Virus record (IMG/VR): IMGVR_UViG_3300030116_006156 | Coordinates: 1-40,867 of that record | Direction: 5' to 3' (one strand) | From: a virus | DNA length: 40,867 nt | In this document: positions 28,986 to 38,074 of the stretch, in pieces | How positions within the stretch are numbered: the stretch's first letter is position 1 | Layout of the letters: every line of letters begins with the position of its first letter | The notes under the pieces: model-generated | Database searches by the model: none | Told to the model about the DNA's origin: nothing | The model's input: only the letters and a program-made list of their open reading frames with translations | Translations under genes and position numbers: made by a program

Positions 28986-31900
28986 CTATACTCCGGGGGA
29001 TGGATTGTCTAATATATCACTCATTTGCGTTGCAAGAGCGTTGATTTTTTCTTCCCTTGCCTCGTCTGTAAACGCCCCTTGCTCTTCTAATTCTTGAATT
29101 TCTTCGGGACTTGCGGTATCTCGTATTCCTCTTAAGATAGCAGATACCATCGCTTCAGCAAATGCTCTCTGGTCAGCACCCTGTGGAACCTCTCCAGTTT
29201 TTATCATTCGTGCAATCTGATCTGCTAAAATGGGATCACGCATCGATTCAACAAATAGCTTTTGTCCTTTGACACGAGAGTGTTGAATTAAAAACTCGGA
29301 TAAGACATAGCGGGTTGAAACAACGCCACGAGATATGGAATAAATGCGACTTAGCCAAGACTCTATAGAAAGTGATCGTGCTTCCCCGACTAAGTTCACA
29401 GAATTAAAAGATGTGTTTTTACGTACGAGGTAATCGACGATTGCTTTCATACTAGTATAGTGAGAATCTTCACCTAAAGGCAAGTCCTTTTTGGTGGGGT
29501 CTCTCAATATTGTTTTTAAGTTTTCAGCAACTATTCTGTCTGTCTCAGTAGCACCCGGACTGTCATCACCAAGTAATTTTTGTAATTTATTTAAATCAAC
29601 CTCTCGTGCTGTTCTTTGACTTATTCCATCTGTTGTGCTTTCAAAAATTTGACCGGGTGCAAGAACAGTCGTCTCATCGTCGATGTATTTACCAAGAAGG
29701 TATCTAAGGTGATTGTCAAATATGTCTCCTACAAATTCTTCTGAAAGCTCCTTATTTTTTATTTTTGCACGAGTTTTTATAGTGTTGATGTAGGATTGCC
29801 TTAAACTGGCTATGGTTTCTAAAGCGTTTTCTTCCCGTATTAAGTTGTACAAGCTCTCAGGGTCGACGTCTTTATTAATATTTGCTCCTGCTTTTGCAAA
29901 ATCCCTTGCGGCTATGGCAGATAGGTTTTCAAAACTAAATTCTGTATTTACTTCTTGTTTAAGTTTTTCTGCACCTTCTTTTAAAACTTTTCTGACTTGA
30001 TCGCCAGCTTCACTAGCCTTTTTGTTTACATCACTTAGAGCATTAAAACTGTGCAGTAAGCCTATTTCATTTAAATTTATTAAAGACTCAACTTCTTTTA
30101 TAGCTGAAGTCTGGGGATCAACGTCGTATATCTTTATGTTACCTATTCTTTCAATAAACTCTACTAGGTCTTTTGTTTTTGCTTCTACTTCTTCTCCAAG
30201 AGCATCCATCTTTGTTTTTCCGGTATCGCCAACATCAATGCTTTCCAATCTTTGGTTTATGTAATCTCTAAGCTTCGGAGGAAAATCGGCTAAGTCAGCA
30301 CCCTCTAGAAAATCATCAAATCCTTTGAGCAAATCCACTTGTTCATTTAGGTATGAAATAAACAGATTTCTAACAGTATTTAAACTTTCAGTTTGCTCTT
30401 TTATTTCTTTAGCAGTACCAGAAGGAGCGGTGAATCTTGAAATATCTAATCTAGTAGAGCTATCTATAACTTCCTTATCGTCTAACGCACCCCTCGGTAT
30501 AATCCTTCTTCCTCCAAGAGCTAATGCAAGAGGAGCCTCTATTAGTTCGTAGAATTGCGTTGGGTCTACGTCCCCGTCTTTACGCAGGTTTATGAACGTT
30601 GCAAAAACCCTATCAAAAAGTTTTGAGGGGGTGTTTTCCGGGGTGTATTTTGCAGAGTCTAACGCTGAACCTACTTTTCGTCCTTGGCTGTCATATAGAA
30701 CTTTGCTAGCAATAGGACTGTGTAGTGGAGTTAACACTTCATCTATGTAAGCGTTGTTGATTCCAGTTAAAGCCTTATTAGCCTCTTTTCCTAAAGGTGT
30801 CCCCTGCCTAGTGCCATCTGCACCAATATTTCTATAGTCTGTTACAAACCCGTTTTCTCCCTGAGACTCCGAAATAAAGTTATCACGGACGTTCCTAGTG
30901 GATTGAGCACGCAAAAACCCGCGTGAACCCCTTGTTTTTGCGTAAGCTTGCTCTCCTAAATGCGATATTATTCTGCGATACTCTGCAAAGTTTATAGGAA
31001 GGGACATTCTGTCAGCAATTTGTTTTATAACTTCAGGAGTAACCTCACTAGCTGGGATTAATTCAGCTATCGCTTCCTGTCCTTCGGGTGTTCTTAAGTA
31101 TGATCTAACTTTAGACCACTGAACAAAGGATTTTTTATTTCTAGCTTTTGAAGCTTTTACAATAGCTGAGAAAGCTACTTCTCCTAGCACATCATTTAAA
31201 TACTCTAGCTCTCGGGTAGCCGCACCACCAAACACTGTCTGTAAAGTGTTAAGGCTTTTTGTAGGTATTGTTTTTCCCTCAGGATCAATGTCTATTTTTA
31301 CAGGTGAGTTAGTTTCGGGAATGTCACCAGCAAGAACTGAGTTTGATGTATTTTCGGGTACACCTTGGTCTATAAATTCATCTGCTAAGTTTGAAGCATC
31401 CATCATTGCCCCTGAATACATGGTATCCAATTCCTCATAGGATTCTTCAAACTTAGTCATTTTAAGTTGATGGAGAGTGATAATATGCTGACTAGCCAGT
31501 GTTTGGGAGCTTATTGTAGGGTCCCGATTTATCCTAGATTTCACTGCTAAAGCTTTAATAACATTTAGACGATCTTGCAATACTTTCTGTTGTGCATCTA
31601 AAATTTCGTCCTTATCAAGGCCCCTAGCTGTATTTATAAGTCGTCGTTGAGTATCTATCTGATCTGTAATTTGCCTAAAGTCTGGTACAACAAACTCACC
31701 GTTTTCAAGAATAACTCTACCCATTATGTCTTGAAATAAGTCTGCTTCCGCTGAGTCTATGCCCGCTTCAAGCTCATTTAATTTAAAGTTTAGTTCTGAA
31801 TCTAAAGCTTTGTAAATAGCGTTTAAGTCTACTCTAAACTGTTCGTCTGCACCACTTAAGTTTGCTCTATTTAACTTAGTTATAGCTAAAGATAAGTTAT

Positions 31901-34070
31901 CTAAACTCTGACGTTCGTTGATCAGGCTATTACCTAGTGCCATAGCTATATCATTAAATGAAGAAATATCACCAAGTGATATCTGCTCTCGTATAGTTTG
32001 TTGATGAATTCTTAAAAGAGGCTGGTTTATCAGTTCTGCTACAGTTAAAGTAACATCATCATCTGTAAGCAACCTTTCCCCGGTTGTCGGATCAATAATT
32101 TGGCGGAGCTTATCTTGGTTAGCAACAGCAGTGTCTATAGCATCAACCGCCTGATCATATTGTTCTGGTTCCAACGTTCTAAGAACAGATACCCAATCTT
32201 GAGCGGCTTTTGGAAGTACTTTTTCACTATCAACGAGGGCTGTTTTTCCCAACTTTAAAACTGCTACGGGCACGAGTAGAGGTGCTCCGATAATAGAGAG
32301 ACCACCTTTTTGCATCGTTGCGGGTGCTAACGCCGCCGCTACTGCACCTCCTGCTTCAGACAATTGAAGAGTAAGAGACGTAGCTGGGTCATTAGTTCCT
32401 ATGCCATCCTGAACTATTTGTGCAAACGTGCCAATACCTATTGCTTGCGCGGGAAATTCTCTAGCTAATGATTGCAAATATGGAGGCAAATTTATTTCTG
32501 CCCGTATACTGTCAAGCTCTTTTGTTGAACGCGCTATTTTTTGTTCTAGTGCAGTTCGCCGTGTTACGGTTTCTGCCGTGTCTTTTAACTTGTCTAATTC
32601 CTCTTGTGAATCCCTAATTATTTTATTTAGCTTTTTTTGCTTACTAGACAAGGCAACTTCTACAGCACTTTTTCCTTTTAACGCTCCTCTTCCCAATCGC
32701 CCGGTTTGCACTGAAACCTGTCCCATTATATCTATGTCTCTGGCACGACTGACTCGGGCAAATCGGTCTAAGGCTTTTCCTAGTTTGGAAGGTAAAAAAC
32801 TTAAATTTGCAAACCCTCCGACCTGTCCAAAGTATCGGTTCATGACGTCTTTAGCAGGGATTCCTAATTTAGCCGCTTCCTCTAATGTGTTGACCTTATA
32901 CGTCTTTTGTAAAAACTTTTTAAACTTTCGCATTCCATTGTAAGCTAAAGCAATACGTCCTCCTCCTACGAGTGCCAAGTCACTCACAACGGAGGGAGCT
33001 ACACCTGCTGTTCTATCAATTAATGTGGGACTTGTTGCTATTAGAGCAGTGGCTAATTCAAGAGGTATGTTTGCGCTTTGTGAGAGAGTCTCGGCGGCAG
33101 AATCAAATTTTAAATAATCTATTCTTGGATCACCGTTTTCATCATAAACTCTATAGTCTCCATTTGGACTTGTAAAAAAATCGTAGATACCAGCCGCTAA
33201 ACTAAAGCCGTTAGTAATTGCACCTTCCAAAAGCTCAGGGCCAAAAGTTATAGCTTCTTTTGTACGTAAAACCGCTTTTTGTGCATCTAAAACTCCGGTT
33301 TCTTCTGCGATTCCTATTTCTCTTAAAAGATACGGGTTAATTCCTACATCCTTAAACTCATTCTCCATTAACTCTATCATTTTACCTGCTTGTGCTTTTG
33401 GACCTAGAAACACATCAGGGAATCTTCTGTTTATAAAGTCTGCAACACCCTCCGCCTTAGGCCCAGCAACAAATTTAGTCATCGCCTCTGGAATAGCCGT
33501 TGGTCCAGCTTCACGAATATCCCCCCGTCGTTCAGCCTCTAGAGCTTGTTTTCTCGTTCTTAAGTACTCCAATACAGGTAGTGTAGTCTCTACACGATTA
33601 CGAAAGTCTTCAGGGCCAATAAAGTCGCCCCTAATTAGGCGGGTAGCACCCTTTGTGACAAGTTCTTTAGCAATATCCTCCACTGTATTAAATACAGGTT
33701 CGTTAGTCGTGGGATTAACTAAATACACAGCAGACCGATTACCAAAAAAGGCTCCAGTATCAGCCGGCTCTTCAGTCGTATACGCCGTTGCGTTTAATAA
33801 ACTGTCCTTAATTTTTTTCTCTCTTGCCGCGTAATCTTCAGGGCTTTCTCCTACTATAGGAAACGGTTTATAGTAGTTATTGTAATAATAATCCGGGCTT
33901 GCATCTTCGGTTAAAGGGCTTTTAAAACTTTTAGGACGAGAAAAATCCATTTCCCCACGGTCTAAGGATTCTGGTTGTTTAAGAACACCTACAGAAGCGG
34001 GTTGGTCGGGGGATAAACGACTTAAGTCTAAACTTAGGATTTTTTCAATTTCACTTTGGGATATAGACAT
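28986..34070 (-). CDS. giant internal virion (ejection) protein candidate
   Basis: This 1694-aa protein is the largest in the window and contains no cysteine. It is mostly alpha-helical and charged, with coiled-coil stretches (about 490-540 and 1380-1400) and a hydrophobic part near 575-625 (GGAVAAALAPATM; IIGAPLLVPVAVLKLG). No lysozyme or protease motif was found. Size, helical content and place next to other internal proteins fit the T7 gp16 type of ejected channel or motor protein. Start ATG 34070 with AAAGGAAAG upstream. Identity is inferred from context, not from a recognised domain. Confidence 0.6.
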   Translation of the reverse strand: MSISQSEIEKILSLDLSRLSPDQPASVGVLKQPESLDRGEMDFSRPKSFKSPLTEDASPDYYYNNYYKPFPIVGESPEDYAAREKKIKDSLLNATAYTTEEPADTGAFFGNRSAVYLVNPTTNEPVFNTVEDIAKELVTKGATRLIRGDFIGPEDFRNRVETTLPVLEYLRTRKQALEAERRGDIREAGPTAIPEAMTKFVAGPKAEGVADFINRRFPDVFLGPKAQAGKMIELMENEFKDVGINPYLLREIGIAEETGVLDAQKAVLRTKEAITFGPELLEGAITNGFSLAAGIYDFFTSPNGDYRVYDENGDPRIDYLKFDSAAETLSQSANIPLELATALIATSPTLIDRTAGVAPSVVSDLALVGGGRIALAYNGMRKFKKFLQKTYKVNTLEEAAKLGIPAKDVMNRYFGQVGGFANLSFLPSKLGKALDRFARVSRARDIDIMGQVSVQTGRLGRGALKGKSAVEVALSSKQKKLNKIIRDSQEELDKLKDTAETVTRRTALEQKIARSTKELDSIRAEINLPPYLQSLAREFPAQAIGIGTFAQIVQDGIGTNDPATSLTLQLSEAGGAVAAALAPATMQKGGLSIIGAPLLVPVAVLKLGKTALVDSEKVLPKAAQDWVSVLRTLEPEQYDQAVDAIDTAVANQDKLRQIIDPTTGERLLTDDDVTLTVAELINQPLLRIHQQTIREQISLGDISSFNDIAMALGNSLINERQSLDNLSLAITKLNRANLSGADEQFRVDLNAIYKALDSELNFKLNELEAGIDSAEADLFQDIMGRVILENGEFVVPDFRQITDQIDTQRRLINTARGLDKDEILDAQQKVLQDRLNVIKALAVKSRINRDPTISSQTLASQHIITLHQLKMTKFEESYEELDTMYSGAMMDASNLADEFIDQGVPENTSNSVLAGDIPETNSPVKIDIDPEGKTIPTKSLNTLQTVFGGAATRELEYLNDVLGEVAFSAIVKASKARNKKSFVQWSKVRSYLRTPEGQEAIAELIPASEVTPEVIKQIADRMSLPINFAEYRRIISHLGEQAYAKTRGSRGFLRAQSTRNVRDNFISESQGENGFVTDYRNIGADGTRQGTPLGKEANKALTGINNAYIDEVLTPLHSPIASKVLYDSQGRKVGSALDSAKYTPENTPSKLFDRVFATFINLRKDGDVDPTQFYELIEAPLALALGGRRIIPRGALDDKEVIDSSTRLDISRFTAPSGTAKEIKEQTESLNTVRNLFISYLNEQVDLLKGFDDFLEGADLADFPPKLRDYINQRLESIDVGDTGKTKMDALGEEVEAKTKDLVEFIERIGNIKIYDVDPQTSAIKEVESLINLNEIGLLHSFNALSDVNKKASEAGDQVRKVLKEGAEKLKQEVNTEFSFENLSAIAARDFAKAGANINKDVDPESLYNLIREENALETIASLRQSYINTIKTRAKIKNKELSEEFVGDIFDNHLRYLLGKYIDDETTVLAPGQIFESTTDGISQRTAREVDLNKLQKLLGDDSPGATETDRIVAENLKTILRDPTKKDLPLGEDSHYTSMKAIVDYLVRKNTSFNSVNLVGEARSLSIESWLSRIYSISRGVVSTRYVLSEFLIQHSRVKGQKLFVESMRDPILADQIARMIKTGEVPQGADQRAFAEAMVSAILRGIRDTASPEEIQELEEQGAFTDEAREEKINALATQMSDILDNPSPGV

Positions 34071-34087
34071 GGCTATTTATCTTTCCT

Positions 34088-36568
34088 TTAAAAAGGTGAC
34101 CGTTTTTCTGTTTGAAGCGCATTCACGATATCACTAAAACGCACAAGACCTTGTTGTAAATTTACAAAAGCTTCTCCGTTCCTTATTACCAACCGTTCTT
34201 GGGCTAGCATCGCTTGTTTAGCTTTGTCATTTCCCTCTTCTTCACTGTCTTTTATACTTTGTACGACTTGTGAAATGGTCATGTTATCCTCGTCTGTAAG
34301 AGACTTTATGCCACCAAATTCAACCACGGGTAGTTGGTCAGATGAGCTTATTTGTTGGAGAGCTTCCTCAGCCTTTTTTATAGCCTCTTCCTCAGCCTTT
34401 TTTCTAGCCTCTTCCTCAGCCTTTTTAAGAATTTGCGCGTCACTTACAGCTAAAGGAACTGGAACCTTTGAATCCTTACTTGAAATCTGCTGTTGAATCG
34501 CCCGTTCTTGTTCCGTTGTAAGAGTTCCAATATTCTCTTTTCCTTCAATACTACCGACAAATGCATCAACGTTTGAAATTGGAGCAAATATTTGATTAAC
34601 AAGCATAGCCGCCGCAGTCTTTTCGTAGTTATTTCCACGATAAGTTTCATTTATTGTTTTTCTAAATTCAGCTTCAGCTTTAAGCTGTCTTAACACAGCT
34701 AATGAAGACTCAGGATCATTAAACATATTTGTTAAACTACCTATACGCCCCTGCGCTAACCTAACGTCGTAGTCGGAAATATTACGGAAATCCCCGCCCT
34801 GTAGCATTGAAGCAACATTGTATAGTAGGCTGGTTTGAAGTGCTTGTACCAGTTTCTCAACGTTAACTTCGTCATTTGCAAGTTCTGCTTTAGTGCTTTC
34901 AATCAATTCTATGTTTGCTCTAAGATTGTCATTCATCTCCCTACCAGAAAAGGTACTCGTAAAGCTATTTAAAATTTCAAGTGATTGAGCCTTAAAGCCC
35001 TCAAATGTTGTTTTGAGTTGACCAGAAAGTCCACCCTTTGCATCGTATTCTTCAACCAATGTTATAAGACTATCAGCATCTTTAATTATCGCGTCAGTAG
35101 CCGTAATCATTTGACCTATACTTCCCGGCTTTACATTTAAAGCTTTGGTGATAAGTCCAGATGGATCTTGTCCAGCGGTTCGGCCCGCAAACCCTTCAAC
35201 TGCATCCTCTCCAAAAAATGCTTGTGTCATACTTATCAAAAGTTTTGGGTTAGTTTTAAATGGAGATAGAGCCTTTCTAATATCATCTCCTAGTTGAGTA
35301 CCCAGTAACGCGTTGGGATTAAAAGTAGGCATGCCCTGCATATCATAAGAAACAGGTGCATTTCCCTCTGTTTTTATGAAAGCTTGGGTTTGTTTCATTG
35401 TATTAAAGAATTTTCTGGCTTGGTTTTCGCTTAAGCCGTTTAGTATTTTATACAACCTTTCTTGAGAAAGATCAGAGTTAGCCGCTCCTTCACTCATAAC
35501 TTTTACAAAGTCTGCGTTAAAATCCCCTTCGTCATTTTTCGCCCAACTTAACCCATTAAACGGATCGGTACTTATCGTAACACCGCCTTCAGCATCTACT
35601 TCAACAGGATTATTGGTGGGTATATTTAATTCTCTCATTAGTTCAGACTGTCCCGCAGTGCTTAAACTTGGAAGAACAATTTCTTTAAGAAACTTTTGGT
35701 TTTTGTATAGGTTGGGAAACAAGTCTATGGATAAGAAAGATGTTACAGGTCTAAAATACGTACCTTTTAAATCCCCTTTTCCTTCCTTCTTTGTTTTTTC
35801 TATTTCAGCTAGTAGGTTAGTACCTAAAAAGTCGATGACTTTATCTAAATCTGTAGAATTCAAATTCTCCGCTTTTAAACCGTCTTCTATATACCTTGAC
35901 GCTAGACCAATATTTTCTAGTTCAGTACTATTCTTAGGAATATAGAGTACATTGCGGGAGTTAAAATCATAGTTGCCCAAGTTATCACGAGGAATTTCTG
36001 TTCCCTTATTAGCAACTAAAAAACCTGTGCCTCCTTTTTCCACCGCTTGCCCCGTGGTTTTTTCTACCACATCTAGTGCGGTAATTACTTTCGGGGGCTT
36101 ACCCAAGAGTTCTACTTTTTTATACGTTGCTGGAGTAAAAGCATTTGTTGCAGGATCAATTTGCGACGGTTGTAATGTGTAAATAACTCCTAGGGGGTTC
36201 ATATCTTTATTCATAGTATACCCCGGACGAGGAAGTCCTGTAACAGGATCTACATCTCTATCCCCAATACCTAACTGTCGGTTTAAGCCTCTTACTGTTG
36301 CATTAGCCCGAGCATCGCTGTCTATTTTTGCAAAATTAAGTCTTTTCAGCAAAGCCTCTTTTTCTTGGTTTTTACGCTCTAGTTCATCCGCCGCCACACC
36401 TGCCTGATACAGTCTTTCTTCTTTTAGTTTATCTCTTTCAGCTACTAAATTTCTGTAGTATATGGCATCCTCACGAGCTATACGCCGATCTTCAGCGGCT
36501 AAAGCTTGACCCTGACGTAAACCGCCAGTTAACGCGCTAAGTAAACCCATTAATAATGGTGCCGCCAT
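34088..36568 (-). CDS. large internal virion protein candidate
   Basis: This 826-aa protein has no cysteine. It opens with a hydrophobic Ala/Leu/Gly stretch (AAPLLMGLLSALTGGLRQG), then a charged helical part (RRIAREDAIYYRNLVAERDK). A KAEEEARK-type repeat with 8-residue period lies near 725-750. The middle is alpha/beta without recognisable domain. It is placed between the 177-aa and 1694-aa genes and starts on the base where the former gene ends. Likely virion component; function unknown. Confidence 0.6.
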   Translation of the reverse strand: MAAPLLMGLLSALTGGLRQGQALAAEDRRIAREDAIYYRNLVAERDKLKEERLYQAGVAADELERKNQEKEALLKRLNFAKIDSDARANATVRGLNRQLGIGDRDVDPVTGLPRPGYTMNKDMNPLGVIYTLQPSQIDPATNAFTPATYKKVELLGKPPKVITALDVVEKTTGQAVEKGGTGFLVANKGTEIPRDNLGNYDFNSRNVLYIPKNSTELENIGLASRYIEDGLKAENLNSTDLDKVIDFLGTNLLAEIEKTKKEGKGDLKGTYFRPVTSFLSIDLFPNLYKNQKFLKEIVLPSLSTAGQSELMRELNIPTNNPVEVDAEGGVTISTDPFNGLSWAKNDEGDFNADFVKVMSEGAANSDLSQERLYKILNGLSENQARKFFNTMKQTQAFIKTEGNAPVSYDMQGMPTFNPNALLGTQLGDDIRKALSPFKTNPKLLISMTQAFFGEDAVEGFAGRTAGQDPSGLITKALNVKPGSIGQMITATDAIIKDADSLITLVEEYDAKGGLSGQLKTTFEGFKAQSLEILNSFTSTFSGREMNDNLRANIELIESTKAELANDEVNVEKLVQALQTSLLYNVASMLQGGDFRNISDYDVRLAQGRIGSLTNMFNDPESSLAVLRQLKAEAEFRKTINETYRGNNYEKTAAAMLVNQIFAPISNVDAFVGSIEGKENIGTLTTEQERAIQQQISSKDSKVPVPLAVSDAQILKKAEEEARKKAEEEAIKKAEEALQQISSSDQLPVVEFGGIKSLTDEDNMTISQVVQSIKDSEEEGNDKAKQAMLAQERLVIRNGEAFVNLQQGLVRFSDIVNALQTEKRSPF
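34366..34429. repeat. 24-bp tandem repeat, KKAEEEA(I/R) units
   Basis: Two full 24-base units (34366-34389 and 34390-34413) and a partial third (to 34429) begin CCTCAGCCTTTTT and encode an eight-residue charged helical unit in the 826-aa protein. The period is in frame and would extend a single rigid helix. Confidence 0.75.
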
Positions 36569-37101
36569 TACTGCTCTTCCTCTTCTATCATAGTTTCTGG
36601 CTCAACCGCTAACATGCCCTGATTTTCTTGTCGGTTAGCCATGTACTGTTGGTATTCTTGTTCTTTATACTGGGCGTATATTTGAGGATTACGTTTTTCC
36701 ATGAGTTGCAACAGTGTCTCATCGCTCATACCAGCAGGTTGAGGCGGGCCACCGTCCACAGTTCCTTTGAATATACGCACTGGAATATTAAAAGTATCCG
36801 CTACGCCAATAAAATAAAAAACTAAGGAGGGACGAATTAACTCTGCTACATCAGGATTAAAGTACCCCTGAGAAAACCCAGTAATAGCTAGAGAGTTAAC
36901 GATTTCCTCAATGGAAATACCTGCGATCATCATCTTTATGTAACGATCTTTGGTAGTTGGCACCTCCACTCTATCTAAAATAAACTCCGTAGCTTCTAAC
37001 GGAGTGTTAAACATCGGTGGTCTATCCCAGTCCCACTTTCCGGGTTCTTGAGTTAAAGACCACCCCGGAGGTGCGGCTCTAAAGTTATCAAAGTACTGCA
37101 T
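36568..37101 (-). CDS. conserved virion-region protein
   Basis: This 177-aa protein begins with a text of the type PPGWSLTQEPGKWDWDRPP, which I associate with a structural protein found in many marine phages. A helical middle follows (DRYIKMMIAGISIEEIVNSL), and the end is acidic and Gln/Glu-rich. It has no cysteine. It shares one base with both neighbouring genes. Function not known; structural role likely from place. Confidence 0.55.
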   Translation of the reverse strand: MQYFDNFRAAPPGWSLTQEPGKWDWDRPPMFNTPLEATEFILDRVEVPTTKDRYIKMMIAGISIEEIVNSLAITGFSQGYFNPDVAELIRPSLVFYFIGVADTFNIPVRIFKGTVDGGPPQPAGMSDETLLQLMEKRNPQIYAQYKEQEYQQYMANRQENQGMLAVEPETMIEEEEQ

Positions 37102-37805
37102 TAGCTCACCGCCGTTGTTCCTGATAGGGCTTTAGTTGTGCTTCTTACCGTTGGCACTGTTCTACCTAATTGTAAGTTGGGGCCACCCATGCTAACCCTG
37201 TTTAAAGCATTTCTTGTTGCCTGTATCGTTTCTACATTAGAGTTGGCAAAAGCCTGAAGCCCTTCTATAACACGAGGGTCCATAGCTAAGTTTTGTCTTC
37301 CAGCCTCAAAACGAGGATCTAAAGTAGAAGGTCTACCCCGACTACTTACAGACTTAGAAGGCGCGGCAAATCCTCCGCCGCCACCCCCCATCAAGGCTCC
37401 TCCGACTGCCGCACCTGCACTCTGGGCAAGTAAGCTAGTTCCAACTCCACTTCCAAAGCTACTAACTGCACTTCCAATGCTACCAAGTGTAGCGGCTGTG
37501 CTAGCATAAGCAGTAGGAAATGCGCTAGCGGTGGCTCCTAAAATGCCTGAACCTCCTACGTAACCCCCGCCGCCCATCGCAGTAGAACCGTAGTATGTTC
37601 CCGGGCTTCCTAGTAGATAGCTACCCCCATAGTACGCCGCCGCAACCATAGCCGCCGTTTGAACAGCCTCGTTGTCCCAAGTTTCTTCAAAAATGTTAGA
37701 AACGTTTTCAATAACGTTACTTCCAGTAACTCCTTCCACGACATCGTTTGCCGCACCTACAACATTGCTAACTGCTTTTCCTACTGAGTCTACAATTCCA
37801 CCCAT
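37101..37805 (-). CDS. Gly/Ala-rich internal virion protein candidate
   Basis: This 234-aa protein has no cysteine. Residues 45-150 are almost only Gly, Ala, Ser, Tyr and Val with small hydrophobic stretches (VAAAYYGGSYLLGS, GAAVGGALMGGGGGG), and the C-terminus is a polar helix (LQAFANSNVETIQATRNALN). Short Gly/Ala-rich membrane-active proteins are found among podovirus ejection proteins (T7 gp14 type). This is inference from composition and place. Confidence 0.55.
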   Translation of the reverse strand: MGGIVDSVGKAVSNVVGAANDVVEGVTGSNVIENVSNIFEETWDNEAVQTAAMVAAAYYGGSYLLGSPGTYYGSTAMGGGGYVGGSGILGATASAFPTAYASTAATLGSIGSAVSSFGSGVGTSLLAQSAGAAVGGALMGGGGGGFAAPSKSVSSRGRPSTLDPRFEAGRQNLAMDPRVIEGLQAFANSNVETIQATRNALNRVSMGGPNLQLGRTVPTVRSTTKALSGTTAVS

Positions 37806-38074
37806 CAGTTAAACCTCATAAAGTAACAGTTCTTTTTAAAAACTCCAGCCATCTCTGCATCGATGTATCCAATGTGCTTTCCGCCCATGAGTTTATTAAA
37901 TTTTAAAGCCTCATCGTCAACAATAGAATAACAAGTCCCTAGCGTTTTTAATAAATTAAGTAACCTTTTTTTAAGACCCCGATTCCACTGCATCACGTTA
38001 CAGTGTAGAAGTTTATATCCGTCGCTAGTAATAGTGATGCTTACAGTGTGATTTTGTGATTCGTCAATAATCAT
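37805..38074 (-). CDS. small GNAT-tail-like protein
   Basis: An 89-aa protein with three cysteines, unlike its cysteine-free neighbours. The stretch SIVDDEALKFNKLMGGKHIG resembles the last helix and strand of GNAT acetyltransferases (residues then LGF), but the acetyl-CoA loop is not present, so it would be a reduced form. T7 gp13-type proteins show related remnants. It is coupled on both sides (ATGA and a shared base). It may be an assembly factor rather than a virion part. Confidence 0.45.
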   Translation of the reverse strand: MIIDESQNHTVSITITSDGYKLLHCNVMQWNRGLKKRLLNLLKTLGTCYSIVDDEALKFNKLMGGKHIGYIDAEMAGVFKKNCYFMRFN

